The notes beneath the pieces are model-generated. The model was given only the letters and a program-made list of their open reading frames with translations. It did no database searches and was not told the origin of the DNA. From positions 1 through 64,000 of the forward strand of contig NZ_JAUZED010000003.1 of NCBI RefSeq assembly GCF_030705415.1: a stretch of 64,000 bases of DNA, written 5' to 3'. Below, in pieces: positions 28,123 through 36,018 of this stretch (position 1 is the first letter of the stretch; each line of letters starts with the position of its first letter). Origin of the DNA: Curtobacterium sp. A7_M15 (GTDB lineage Bacteria; Actinomycetota; Actinomycetes; Actinomycetales; Microbacteriaceae). Made by a program: the position numbers and the translations under genes.

Positions 28123-28668
28123 TCAGCGACGTGGCTGCAGATCAACTCGGTCGTGTTGCTCGACTGCGTACTGATGGCCCGGGTAGCGAAGGCCCGAGAA
28201 GTACATGTTGGTGTGCGCGATGATCTGTTCGGCGGAGATCGCGGTGCCGTCGTGAACAGCATCGATGGTGGTGTGCGCGTCGCCGACGAGGGTGACGTCG
28301 AATCCACGGACGGCGGCAGCTTGGGTGGTGGTCCGGATGCAGTAGTCCGTCTGCGCACCAGCGACGATGATGTGCGTCGTGCCCAGAGCGGCGAGGACCT
28401 CGTAGAGATCCGTTCCGACGAATGCGTCTCGTCGGGTCTTCCGGACAGTCACCTCGCCGTCCAAACGTTCGAGAGGTGCGGCGACCTGCCAGAGTGGAGT
28501 GTCTTCAGGGAAGTCGTCGTGGTCCTGAACCCAGACGACCGGCACGCCGGCGGCTCGTGCCCGGTCGACGAGGACCGCCGTCCGACGTGTCACCGCGTCG
28601 GCGTCGTGACAGCCGTCGAGCACGCCGACCTGCATGTCGATCACCATCACTACCGCTGATGCGCTCAT
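28123..28668 (-). CDS. Isochorismatase-family cysteine hydrolase
   Basis: A 181-residue protein with the Asp-Lys-Cys catalytic arrangement: D11 in VIDMQVG, K77 in VRKTRRDAF and C110 in GAQTDYCIRTT, plus the cis-peptide region AGAQT. The family covers nicotinamidase, isochorismatase-like and N-carbamoyl hydrolases; the substrate cannot be told. ATG 28668 is preceded by AGGATGGGG. It is divergent from toxin-like gene B and appears to be a normal housekeeping-type gene. Confidence 0.88.
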   Translation of the reverse strand: MSASAVVMVIDMQVGVLDGCHDADAVTRRTAVLVDRARAAGVPVVWVQDHDDFPEDTPLWQVAAPLERLDGEVTVRKTRRDAFVGTDLYEVLAALGTTHIIVAGAQTDYCIRTTTQAAAVRGFDVTLVGDAHTTIDAVHDGTAISAEQIIAHTNMYFSGLRYPGHQYAVEQHDRVDLQPRR

Positions 28669-28871
28669 CACCCCATCCTGTCTCATTGACCGATCGTCTA
28701 CCGAGACGCGATCACGACACAGAGCAAGGCGAGAACCACGACACCGAGCGAAGCTGCTCACATGCCGGTTCCGGACCTGTCCAGAACTGTGGCTGCTCAC
28801 TGCTCACGTTGTCTTGCGTAATTTCGGTCACGCTTCTTTGCCTGTCCATCGGTGCGGGCTTGGCTAACCAC

Positions 28872-29027
28872 GATGCTGAGAGTCCGTTAATACCGCCCTG
28901 GTACAACGCCCTCTGACCAGGGCTTTTGTTGCGACCCCCGGATGGGTGGCGCGAAGCTAAGCGGGTGCTCCTCTTACGCTGCGAGGACGGACAGCAACTC
29001 GTGCGGTCTGTTGACATAGGGGGTCTC
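28872..29027 (+). repeat. Leader block B, paralogous to block A
   Basis: It begins GATGCTGAGAGTCCGTTAA and ends GGGGGTCTC before the GTG, 156 bp long as in block A. The 28669-28871 stretch before it holds no gene. Confidence 0.65.
28895..28923 (+). terminator. Rho-independent-type hairpin upstream of toxin-like gene B
   Basis: GCCCTGGT and ACCAGGGC arms with a 13-base loop are followed by TTTTGTT. It sits inside the leader of gene B, about 105 bases before the start. It may stop upstream transcripts or act as an attenuator. Confidence 0.65.
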
Positions 29028-31406
29028 GTGCAACCAGTCCTGCACGCTCCGCGCGCGAGGAAGCGCAGCATTGCTGTCGCGGTTCTCGGCGCGCTCGCAC
29101 TCGTTGCTTCGTTGCTTGTAGCCACGATGCCGGCACATGCTCTAAACGACACCGGCACCGGTGGCGTCTTCGTCCCGGCGACGGGCCGCATCCTTGATAC
29201 GAAGACGGGTACCGGTGGATTCAGCACGCCGATGGAGGCTGGCAAGTACCGGACCATCAAGGTCGCGGGCCTTGCTGGGCTGCCGGATGACGGCTCGGTC
29301 GGCGCGGTCTCATTGAACGCCACCGTTGGAGGCTCCGCTGGTGCGGGGACGCTGTTCGGTCGGCCCGATGCCAACTCTGGTCGGACGACGATGCTGATCT
29401 ATAGCGGCGTCTCCGGTGAGTACACGTCCAACAGCGCCACCGTCGCGGTTGGTGCGGACGGCACGATTCAGGTCATGACCGAGAACGCGACCCGGTTGAT
29501 TCTGGACGTGCAGGGCTACTACACCGCGAACACGGACGGCACGGCCGCGGGCGGGTTCGTGCCCGTCGCTAAGCGCATCGTCGACACCCGCTCCGGCCTC
29601 GGCGCCGCCAAGTCGACGATCGCCCCCGGAAAGAGCATTGATGTGCAGATCACCGGGTCGAACGGGATCCCGTCCGGTGCATCCGGCGTCGTGGTGAACC
29701 TGCTCCCGATCAACAGCACCGACAGCGACGGCTACCTCACCCCATACGCGACCGGAGGGACGAAGCCGCAGAACTCACTGCACTACGCCCCGTCAGTCGC
29801 CGCCTCAATCCAGGCGCAGGTACCGCTGTCGTCGGACGGCAAGATCACCATCGCGAACAGCTCATCGACGGCGAACCTTGTCATCGATCTTCAGGGCTAC
29901 TTCACCGCCGCCGGCACGAGCGGCGCCATCTTCACCCCCTCCTACGGGCGCGCCTACGACTCCAGGGCAACCGGAAACACGGCTCTGGCAAAGAGCGAGA
30001 CCCGTTCCATCCAGATCGCAGGCAAAGCTGGCGTCCCGGTTATGGGCTCCGGCATCACTGCAGTGACGCTGACGCTGATCGTCTCGCACGCCGGTAGCGC
30101 CGGCTACGCGCAGGCCTACGCTGACGGCGCCACGAACCCCGGCACTACGGCAATCAACTTCCAAGCCGACGACATCCGCACAAACACGATCACCGTGCCG
30201 CTCGGTACGAACGGCAAGATCGCTCTCCGCAACGTCGCCGACGCGACGAACTATGTGGTGGACGTGCAGGGCTGGTACTCCTCAGTGACTCCCGCGAAGA
30301 TCACCTGCGGCTCGGTAGCAGCCGGAGCGTGGCTGAAGTCAATTCCGATTGACGGAATCGACTGCACAATTTCCGCGAAGCCGGCCGACCACTCAGATGA
30401 GGTGGTTTCGTACACCCTTGATGACGGTGAACCGACCGACATCGCTTTGAGCGAAACGCAGCCCAGTAGTATTTCTCTGCACGTACCCGGCACCGCTGGG
30501 CGCCATGTGCTGAGCGTTGACGCCGACCAGGCTGACGGGACTGTGTCATCCACCGTCTGGTTCGCAACCTTTGGGGACTGGACGACGACGGCAACGACCT
30601 CCGTCCCGGACAACTCGGATCACGTGTCCCTCACACCTCAACTCGAGGTCTGGGCAGACGACGTTGCGCTTCCCAACGAGGCGACCTACGTCTACCGCAT
30701 TTGGGATCAGCCAGACACAACGCAGGCCCCAGTTAGCACCAGTGATCCGCAATCAGGCGGGTGGTCCGTACCAAGCGGGCTGCTGGTTGACGGCGGAACC
30801 TACTACTGGTCCGCACGAGTTGAGGCCACGCTCGATGGTCAAACCGCGACCCTGACCACTGTCCCTGCTGTGTTCGTTGCCGACTCCTCCGTGTCGGACG
30901 CCCCAGGGGCGCCTGATGACGCTGCGGACTACACGGCGCAGGACGCCGGAACATCTACCACCTCGTACTCCGCACGCGCGACGCGCCCCACGATCCAGCT
31001 AGCTTCAAGCGGCAGCGTGCAGGGGCCTCGGGGAAGTGGCCTGCTATGCAACAAGCACTATCACTACTCGACGTTCAATGCCACCTTTGATATGCAGCGT
31101 GCCTGTGGAACTACTAAGATGGCGTGGGGTTTCCAGGTCAGTGTGGCATTCTGTAGCGGCGCGACTTCTAGTGCCACTGAGCTCGGAATGCAGATTTGGG
31201 ACCACACCAACAGAACGTCTAATACTAATTCTGACCACGTGAAGCATTGCACGTACTTCTTCCATGGAACAATGTCGGGCATCATTGTGGGTCACCAAAT
31301 TAGCTACTACGACAACATCAAGTTCCGTGCGTACAAGTATGGTCAGCCGGGAACGGCATACGTTGACACAAGTGGTATCTTCATTGTCACCGATAGGACA
31401 AAGTGA
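29028..31406 (+). CDS. Secreted repeat protein with unrelated C-terminal domain (polymorphic toxin candidate B)
   Basis: A 792-residue paralogue of the protein at 22735-25170. The signal peptide is the same type (RKRSIAVAVLGALALVASLL, cleavage after AHA), with LNDTGTGGVFVP at the mature start and three DT(K/R)-to-DVQGY/W repeats. Two diverged Ig-like regions follow. The last 140 residues share nothing with the paralogue: a Cys-containing domain (LLCNKHYHYS, MQRACGTTKMAWGF, VAFCSGATSS, VKHCTYFFHG) ending VDTSGIFIVTDRTK. I recognise no toxin family there; it could equally be a surface-binding domain. GC content drops in this last part. The stop overlaps the start of a small ORF (GTGA). Confidence 0.7.
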   Translation: MQPVLHAPRARKRSIAVAVLGALALVASLLVATMPAHALNDTGTGGVFVPATGRILDTKTGTGGFSTPMEAGKYRTIKVAGLAGLPDDGSVGAVSLNATVGGSAGAGTLFGRPDANSGRTTMLIYSGVSGEYTSNSATVAVGADGTIQVMTENATRLILDVQGYYTANTDGTAAGGFVPVAKRIVDTRSGLGAAKSTIAPGKSIDVQITGSNGIPSGASGVVVNLLPINSTDSDGYLTPYATGGTKPQNSLHYAPSVAASIQAQVPLSSDGKITIANSSSTANLVIDLQGYFTAAGTSGAIFTPSYGRAYDSRATGNTALAKSETRSIQIAGKAGVPVMGSGITAVTLTLIVSHAGSAGYAQAYADGATNPGTTAINFQADDIRTNTITVPLGTNGKIALRNVADATNYVVDVQGWYSSVTPAKITCGSVAAGAWLKSIPIDGIDCTISAKPADHSDEVVSYTLDDGEPTDIALSETQPSSISLHVPGTAGRHVLSVDADQADGTVSSTVWFATFGDWTTTATTSVPDNSDHVSLTPQLEVWADDVALPNEATYVYRIWDQPDTTQAPVSTSDPQSGGWSVPSGLLVDGGTYYWSARVEATLDGQTATLTTVPAVFVADSSVSDAPGAPDDAADYTAQDAGTSTTSYSARATRPTIQLASSGSVQGPRGSGLLCNKHYHYSTFNATFDMQRACGTTKMAWGFQVSVAFCSGATSSATELGMQIWDHTNRTSNTNSDHVKHCTYFFHGTMSGIIVGHQISYYDNIKFRAYKYGQPGTAYVDTSGIFIVTDRTK

Positions 31407-31696
31407 GTACCGTCGCCCATCTGAATGCACTAGCTGACAATGTTGTCAGGGATCTTCTCAAGGAACAGGAGCGGGCGCGAAGCATTATCGAATTCACGAC
31501 GCGCGCGGGAAATCGTCTTTCTCCGGAAAGTAGCCCCACTCGCCAGGATCGAATCAAGGTCGTAGTCCTTGGGGAGACTTTCTCGCTCGGACTCTCCCCC
31601 GACGAGACAGATGTGCACTTCGTTGCGCGGTTGCGATCCGAGTTTGCCGACTTCATTGCCGAGAGCAGTTTTGGCTGGGGAGAATGGCGAGACTAA
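31403..31696 (+). CDS. Putative immunity protein for candidate toxin B
   Basis: A 97-residue soluble protein (MSTVAHLNALADNVVRDLLK...) without signal peptide, translationally coupled to gene B by a 4-base GTGA overlap. Acidic and helical in the first half, beta-like in the middle (IKVVVLGETFSLGL). No family is recognised and it shares nothing with the ORF behind gene A, as expected if each ORF pairs with its own C-terminal domain. A terminator follows. Confidence 0.6.
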   Translation: MSTVAHLNALADNVVRDLLKEQERARSIIEFTTRAGNRLSPESSPTRQDRIKVVVLGETFSLGLSPDETDVHFVARLRSEFADFIAESSFGWGEWRD

Positions 31697-31724
31697 GCGA
31701 GCGTTCGCACTTGTGATAACCGCA

Positions 31725-31764
31725 CACGATGCCCCTTCGTCCGTGGAGAGGGAGGGGCATCGTG
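31725..31764 (+). terminator. Hairpin after unit B
   Basis: Perfect 12-bp arms CACGATGCCCCT and AGGGGCATCGTG with a 16-base loop lie 28 bases after the immunity-like ORF. No T-tract is present. Confidence 0.55.
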
Positions 31765-31949
31765 CATCACCGTCAGCCAGAAGCGCTCCGAAGGATGGAC
31801 AGGTCGCATCAGCGTCAGAAGTGGGTACACCCCAACTGGACGTCAGGCGGCGGTCCTGGCTCGCGTCCGAATAGGGTTCGATTTGGCATTCTCTGACACC
31901 GGTGGCCGCTGGTCTTAGACTTCAACCTGACAGAAGAGGGTCGGAGGCC

Positions 31950-32528
31950 GTGTTGTCGGGTCAGCAGGTTGGGTACGTGCGGGTGAGCACGTTGGATCAG
32001 AGCACGGTGCGGCAGCTTGACGGCATCGCGCTGGATCGTGTGTTCGAGGACAAGGCGTCCGGGAAGGACGTTGACCGCCCGCAGCTTGAAGCGATGATCG
32101 GGTTTGTCCGCGACGGCGACACTGTGCTGGTGCACTCGATGGACCGGCTCGCCCGGAACCTCGAAGACCTCCGCCGACTCGTGCGCCGACTGACGGACAA
32201 GAAGGTCCGCGTCGAGTTCGTCAAGGAGCAACTGACCTTCACAGGAGAAGACAGCGCGATGGCGAACTTGTTGCTGAACATGATGGGAGCGTTTGCCGAG
32301 TTCGAGCGCGAACTGATTCGGGAACGCCAACGCGAGGGCATCGCGCTGGCGAAGCAGCGTGGCGTGTACCGCGGCCGGGCGCGATCGCTTGGTGCGGTGC
32401 AGATCGCAGAGTTGATCAACCGCGCCAGCACCGGAGTGCCGAAGACGGTACTGGCAAGGGAGTACGGCGTCAGCCGAGAGACGGTTTACGCCTACCTCCG
32501 CGCCGCGGCGTCACCCGCGAGCGAGTGA
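31950..32528 (+). CDS. Serine recombinase (resolvase/invertase)
   Basis: A 192-residue resolvase: catalytic Ser13 in VGYVRVSTLDQ, VHSMDRLARNLEDL, the FAEFERELIRERQREG helix, and a C-terminal helix-turn-helix (VLAREYGVSRETVYAYLR). The GTG at 31950 is inferred; TTG 31953 is possible because the GGAGG lies very close. It stands directly downstream of toxin unit B. It is distinct in sequence from the recombinases at 25758 and 33940. Confidence 0.88.
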   Translation: MLSGQQVGYVRVSTLDQSTVRQLDGIALDRVFEDKASGKDVDRPQLEAMIGFVRDGDTVLVHSMDRLARNLEDLRRLVRRLTDKKVRVEFVKEQLTFTGEDSAMANLLLNMMGAFAEFERELIRERQREGIALAKQRGVYRGRARSLGAVQIAELINRASTGVPKTVLAREYGVSRETVYAYLRAAASPASE

Positions 32529-32617
32529 TGCAAGAGAACGGATCAGGACCGCGCAGACCAGCGTGAGCGGTCACTCCAAAACCCGTTGCCGAAACTCGCT
32601 GCTGTCCAAAACTAGAG

Positions 32618-32646
32618 TGGACCGTTTACGGGCAGTTTGGTAGAAT
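32618..32646 (+). promoter_or_regulatory. Promoter of the VbhA/Fic operon
   Basis: TGGACC and TAGAAT with a 17-base spacer lie 24 bases before the antitoxin ATG at 32670. Confidence 0.5.
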
Positions 32647-32669
32647 GGAAGCCGAGCAGGGGAGCGAGC

Positions 32670-33080
32670 ATGGTCACCAAGGTCGGACCGCGAGGCGGCC
32701 GTCGTGTCGACGTCGAGCAGGAGATGGCGCTGATCATCAAGAGCCACGAGCTCGGCGGAAACCGCCTGAGCTCCGACGCCGTGGACCGGGCCCGCCGCAT
32801 CCTCGAGGGCAAGATCACCGGAGCGCAGGCGCGCGCCGAGCTCGACGCGAAGTACCGCAGCGAGACGGCGGTGATCGACGAGGTGCTGAGCGCAATCGAC
32901 TTCGCCCCTGACGCTGCCGAGGTGGATCGTCGGGTGCAGTTTGCTGACGCCGCGCTGGCACTGGCCGGTCACGAGGTGACCGACCCGACGTTGCGCGCGC
33001 TCAGCCGTCGGGTTGCCGCCGGCACGATGAGCGCCGACGACGCGATCGCCGCCGGCATCGCGCACCTCGACGCTCAGTAG
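32670..33080 (+). CDS. VbhA-like antitoxin with two VbhA-type helical units
   Basis: A 136-residue helical protein. The N-terminal half (IIKSHELGGNRLSSDAVDRA, then RRILEGKITGAQARAEL) and the C-terminal half (ALAGHEVTDPTLRALSRRVA, then GTMSADDAIAAGI) both follow the VbhA pattern. VbhA blocks Fic AMP-transferase active sites with an (S/T)xxxE(G/N) helix; here the Glu seems replaced (SHELGGN, ALALAGH), so inhibition may work differently. GGGGAG upstream supports ATG 32670. Two bases separate its stop from the fic start, as in toxin-antitoxin operons. Confidence 0.72.
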   Translation: MVTKVGPRGGRRVDVEQEMALIIKSHELGGNRLSSDAVDRARRILEGKITGAQARAELDAKYRSETAVIDEVLSAIDFAPDAAEVDRRVQFADAALALAGHEVTDPTLRALSRRVAAGTMSADDAIAAGIAHLDAQ

Positions 33081-33082
33081 AC

Positions 33083-33943
33083 GTGGCCACCACGTTCCGC
33101 AACTGGGATGACTACTTCATCCCCGGCACGGACGTCCTGCGCAACAAGTGGAACGAGACCGACGGGGCGCGACTGCGCGCGAAGGAAGAGTTCGCCGCGC
33201 AAGCTCGCCTCGTCGAGCTCGCCGCCAACCCGGTGGCGGGGGAGTTCGACTACGCGCACATGAAGGAAATCCACCGGCGGATCTTCCAGGACACGTACGA
33301 GTGGGCTGGGGACGAGCGCGTCGGTCCGGACACGCGGATGACCAAGAGCGGCCCGGACGTGGTGAACTTCGCGCCCGGCGATCCCGCTGCACCGCAGGTC
33401 GCGTACGGCTACTACCCGGGCCCGGCCGTTCGCGAGGCCGCCGAGTCGCAGTACCGGCAACTTGCGGGGGAGGGGCACCTGGCCGGCATGGAACGCGACC
33501 GGTTCGTGGAACGGCTCGCGGAGCACTGGGGCGAGCTCAACACGATCCATTCGTTCCGCGAGGGCAACACTCGCTCCCAGTTCGTGTTCTTCTCCCAGCT
33601 GTCCGAGAACGCCGGCTACCGGCTCGACGCCGGCCAGTTCCAGGCTGGCGCACCGCTGCGTGACGAGTTCGTAGCCGCCCGGTTCTACAACCAGGCCACC
33701 GGGCGCGCGGACCGTCTCGCGACCGTCCTCGGCAAGGCCATCGAGCCCATCGACGCGGCCGCCCCTGCTTCGCTGATGGCGGACCAGCAACGCACCGTCG
33801 ACATGCTCAGCCGGCAGAACGGACGTCCCGCGTCGGAGGCCACCAGGCCGGCTCCGCCGACACTCGATGACCGACCGTCGATGCGGGGCGGCATCAACAT
33901 CAGCCGCGGAACCGACCTGCCGAGAGACGGGTACACCCGATGA
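33083..33943 (+). CDS. Fic family protein (toxin of VbhA/Fic-type pair)
   Basis: A 286-residue Fic protein. The fic core contains FDYAHMKEIHRRIFQDTYEW, ELNTIHSFREGNTRSQ with catalytic His156, and an LAEHWGELN helix before it. The motif reads HSFREGNTR, with Thr for the usual second Gly. Fic enzymes transfer AMP or other nucleotidyl groups onto target proteins such as gyrase. The C-terminal 90 residues are low-complexity and proline-rich, as in mobile-element Fic proteins. It starts at GTG right after the VbhA-like gene and overlaps the following recombinase by 4 bases. Confidence 0.87.
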   Translation: MATTFRNWDDYFIPGTDVLRNKWNETDGARLRAKEEFAAQARLVELAANPVAGEFDYAHMKEIHRRIFQDTYEWAGDERVGPDTRMTKSGPDVVNFAPGDPAAPQVAYGYYPGPAVREAAESQYRQLAGEGHLAGMERDRFVERLAEHWGELNTIHSFREGNTRSQFVFFSQLSENAGYRLDAGQFQAGAPLRDEFVAARFYNQATGRADRLATVLGKAIEPIDAAAPASLMADQQRTVDMLSRQNGRPASEATRPAPPTLDDRPSMRGGINISRGTDLPRDGYTR

Positions 33944-34536
33944 TCGTTGGCTACACCAGGGTGAGCACCCTGGACCAGAACCTCGGATTGCAGGAGGACG
34001 CGCTGCGCGCTGCCGGCGCGGGCACGATCTTCTCCGACAAGTCGACGGGGAAGAACACCGCCCGTCCCGGGCTGCGCCGCTGCCTCGAGCACCTGCGCGC
34101 GGACGACGTGCTGTTGGTGTACTCGACGGACCGTTTGGGCCGGTCGATGACCGACGTCGTGAACATCGTGACCGAACTGCAGGAGCGTGGCATCCAGTTC
34201 CGGTCGCTGACCGAACCCTTCGACACGACCAGCGCCGGCGGCGAACTGTTCTTCCACATCTGTGCGGCGTTCGCGCAGATGAACGGGCGCATCATCTCGG
34301 ACCGCACCCGCGCCGGCCTCGCGGCTGCCCGGGACCGCGGCCGCCGCGGCGGCCGTCCCACGGTTATGACGCCGGAGCGGATCGCGATCGCGCGACGGAT
34401 GCGGGCCGACAAGGAGACGTGGCAGACGATCGCGACGACGCTCGGCGTTGGCATGTCGTCGGTACGCCGCGCGCTGCGCGACGATGACGACGCACACGAC
34501 GTTGAGGACCTGACGCCCGTGGCGCAGGCCTCCTAG
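33940..34536 (+). CDS. Serine recombinase (resolvase/invertase)
   Basis: A 198-residue serine recombinase with Ser9 in VGYTRVSTLDQ, VYSTDRLGRSMTDVVN, HICAAFAQMNGRIISDRTRA and a C-terminal helix-turn-helix (WQTIATTLGVGMSSVRRAL). The ATG overlaps the fic stop (ATGA), so it is co-translated with the Fic protein. This is the third recombinase within 9 kb and belongs to a plasmid- or ICE-like segment. Confidence 0.88.
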   Translation: MIVGYTRVSTLDQNLGLQEDALRAAGAGTIFSDKSTGKNTARPGLRRCLEHLRADDVLLVYSTDRLGRSMTDVVNIVTELQERGIQFRSLTEPFDTTSAGGELFFHICAAFAQMNGRIISDRTRAGLAAARDRGRRGGRPTVMTPERIAIARRMRADKETWQTIATTLGVGMSSVRRALRDDDDAHDVEDLTPVAQAS

Positions 34537-34552
34537 GGGATGGGGGACACCG

Positions 34553-35161
34553 GTGGGGACTGATGAGCTTGCGGGCCGGCTGGGATCGAGGGTGCTGTTC
34601 GTGCCGTGGGGCGCGGAGAGCGTCACGTGCGCGGCGGAGCTCGCGTTGGAACTGCGCGACGAGACGCACGCTCGAGGGCTGGTCGTCGTCGACCAGTTGA
34701 CCGTCGTCCCCAACGAGCTTGCGGCGTGGAAGACGCGGACGCTGCTCTCGCCGACGCCCGTCGACGGCGCCGACGTCGTGGCGATCATCCGGCCGGGCTA
34801 TGACCTGCTCGCAGGCGTCCGACTGCCGGCGAACGGCTTCGCGATCGTGGCGGAGGACCCCAGCGACCCGCTGCGCGGATGGGCGCAGTTCGTCGGCGCA
34901 CGTGACATGAGCACCGGCGACGTGCTCAGTGTCGACGTCGAGGACGCAACGCAGGATGCGTTGGACGAGTTGGTCGACTCCGGTTACAAGGGCTGGACCG
35001 ACGACCGCTCGCACACCCGCGCTCGCGTCGCCGCCGGCTTGCTCCGGTCGCACGGTCTCACCACGACGCAGATCCTCGGCTACATCCTGAGCGGCCGGTA
35101 CGCCCGGCTGACACCGTTCGCCGGCCGTCACGTCACGAGGCTGCGCACGTTGCTGTCTTGA
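34553..35161 (+). CDS. Hypothetical protein of mobile segment
   Basis: A 202-residue soluble protein beginning at GTG 34553 after GGGGGACACCG. It contains VLFVPWGAESVTCAAELALE and GFAIVAEDPSDPLRGWAQFV. The C-terminal part (RSHTRARVAAGLLRSHGLTT, IL--ILSGRYARLTPFAGR) is reminiscent of replication- or partition-associated actinobacterial plasmid proteins. I do not recognise a family. It follows the recombinase at short distance and overlaps the convergent membrane-protein gene by 29 bases. Confidence 0.6.
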   Translation: MGTDELAGRLGSRVLFVPWGAESVTCAAELALELRDETHARGLVVVDQLTVVPNELAAWKTRTLLSPTPVDGADVVAIIRPGYDLLAGVRLPANGFAIVAEDPSDPLRGWAQFVGARDMSTGDVLSVDVEDATQDALDELVDSGYKGWTDDRSHTRARVAAGLLRSHGLTTTQILGYILSGRYARLTPFAGRHVTRLRTLLS

Positions 35162-35471
35162 CCTCCGTGCGCCGCTGCCGCCACTCGGTCAAGTCGCCGG
35201 CGAGGTAGCGGACGGTCCTCGGACTGATCACTAGGCACTGCGGAGCGACGATCGGGGCAATGGCCAGCGCGATCCACAGTGGGTGTCCGAGCAGCAGCAC
35301 TCCCGCACACGAGACCGCTGCGACCCCAACGACGAGCCAGACGTAGATCGGGTTCCGCGGCATCATGTGCCACGACCAGACCGTGAGGCGAGGAACGTCC
35401 CGGACGCCGCCAGCGCGCACCCCGAGCGACCCCGCGGATGGGACGGGTACCCGTCGATGCCGTTGCTTCAT
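35133..35471 (-). CDS. Small membrane protein, unknown
   Basis: A 112-residue protein with a basic N-terminus, two adjacent hydrophobic segments (IYVWLVVGVAAVSCAGVLLL and PLWIALAIAPIVAPQCLVIS) and a charged tail. AGGGGG four bases before ATG 35471 is a good ribosome binding site. Such small two-helix proteins are common in actinobacterial conjugative elements. Function unknown. Confidence 0.55.
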   Translation of the reverse strand: MKQRHRRVPVPSAGSLGVRAGGVRDVPRLTVWSWHMMPRNPIYVWLVVGVAAVSCAGVLLLGHPLWIALAIAPIVAPQCLVISPRTVRYLAGDLTEWRQRRTEVKTATCAAS

Positions 35472-35562
35472 GCGACCCCCTGAACCGCCCACACAGTAGC
35501 GGACGGGGTTTCCGGGCTAGGGCTTCCGGCCGGGGGCCGGGAGTCGCTTCGCTTCCAGGGGA

Positions 35563-35774
35563 GCCGGCTTCGCCGGCGCTGTAGGCCCTTCGGGCCGTTG
35601 GTTTGCCGTGAAGCCTTCGGCAGCGTACGGACGCTCGGGCGCAGCGCAAGCGGCAAGCCGCCGTCTCCTCCGAGATTTTCGGCGCGCGCTTCGCTTAATT
35701 CGCGCCGAAATTCTCTCCCCCGCCGCCCCAAGGGGTTGCATTCCACCCGCTCGTCCTAGCGGCGACAAGTCGCC
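35563..35774. other. Non-coding stretch dense in hairpins
   Basis: Between 35472 and 35810 no gene is seen, but several stems occur: GCCGGC-ttc-GCCGGC (35563-35577), GGCCC-ttc-GGGCC (35584-35596), a 10-bp stem TTTCGGCGCG/CGCGCCGAAA with a 14-base loop (35677-35710), and GGCGAC-aa-GTCGCC (35761-35774). Many loops contain TTC or TTCG. This density fits an origin (oriT or replication) or a structured RNA leader of the 67-residue ORF. Confidence 0.5.
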
Positions 35775-35810
35775 TTCACGGCAAAACAACGAGAGGGAGA
35801 GGAAGCACAC

Positions 35811-36014
35811 ATGCAGCACATCGACACGCTCACCACGTTCGTCCCGGTCGTCGGGGAGGACGACATGCAGCGGCAGTTGCGGAAGCTCGGCGAACGAGAC
35901 GAAAACATGAAGACCCGCACCCGCATGGGGTACGTGCTCGTCAGTTCGGCGACGATCCCGGGTCCGCAGTTCACGACGTTCGTCGACACCTTCACCCGCA
36001 CCGACGACGAGTGA
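35811..36014 (+). CDS. Small hypothetical protein, 67 residues
   Basis: A 67-residue soluble protein (MQHIDTLTTFVPVVGEDDMQ...GYVLVSSATIPGPQFTTFVD) preceded by a purine-rich GAGAGGGAGAGGAAG that serves as ribosome binding site. It lies just after the hairpin-rich region and before the ArdC-like gene. Similar tiny ORFs are common in actinobacterial mobile elements. Function unknown. Confidence 0.6.
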   Translation: MQHIDTLTTFVPVVGEDDMQRQLRKLGERDENMKTRTRMGYVLVSSATIPGPQFTTFVDTFTRTDDE

Positions 36015-36018
36015 CAGC

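Noticed and set aside
35133-35161. Overlap of convergent genes as evidence against one of them
   Set aside because: A 29-base tail-to-tail overlap is common, and both genes have reasonable ribosome binding sites.
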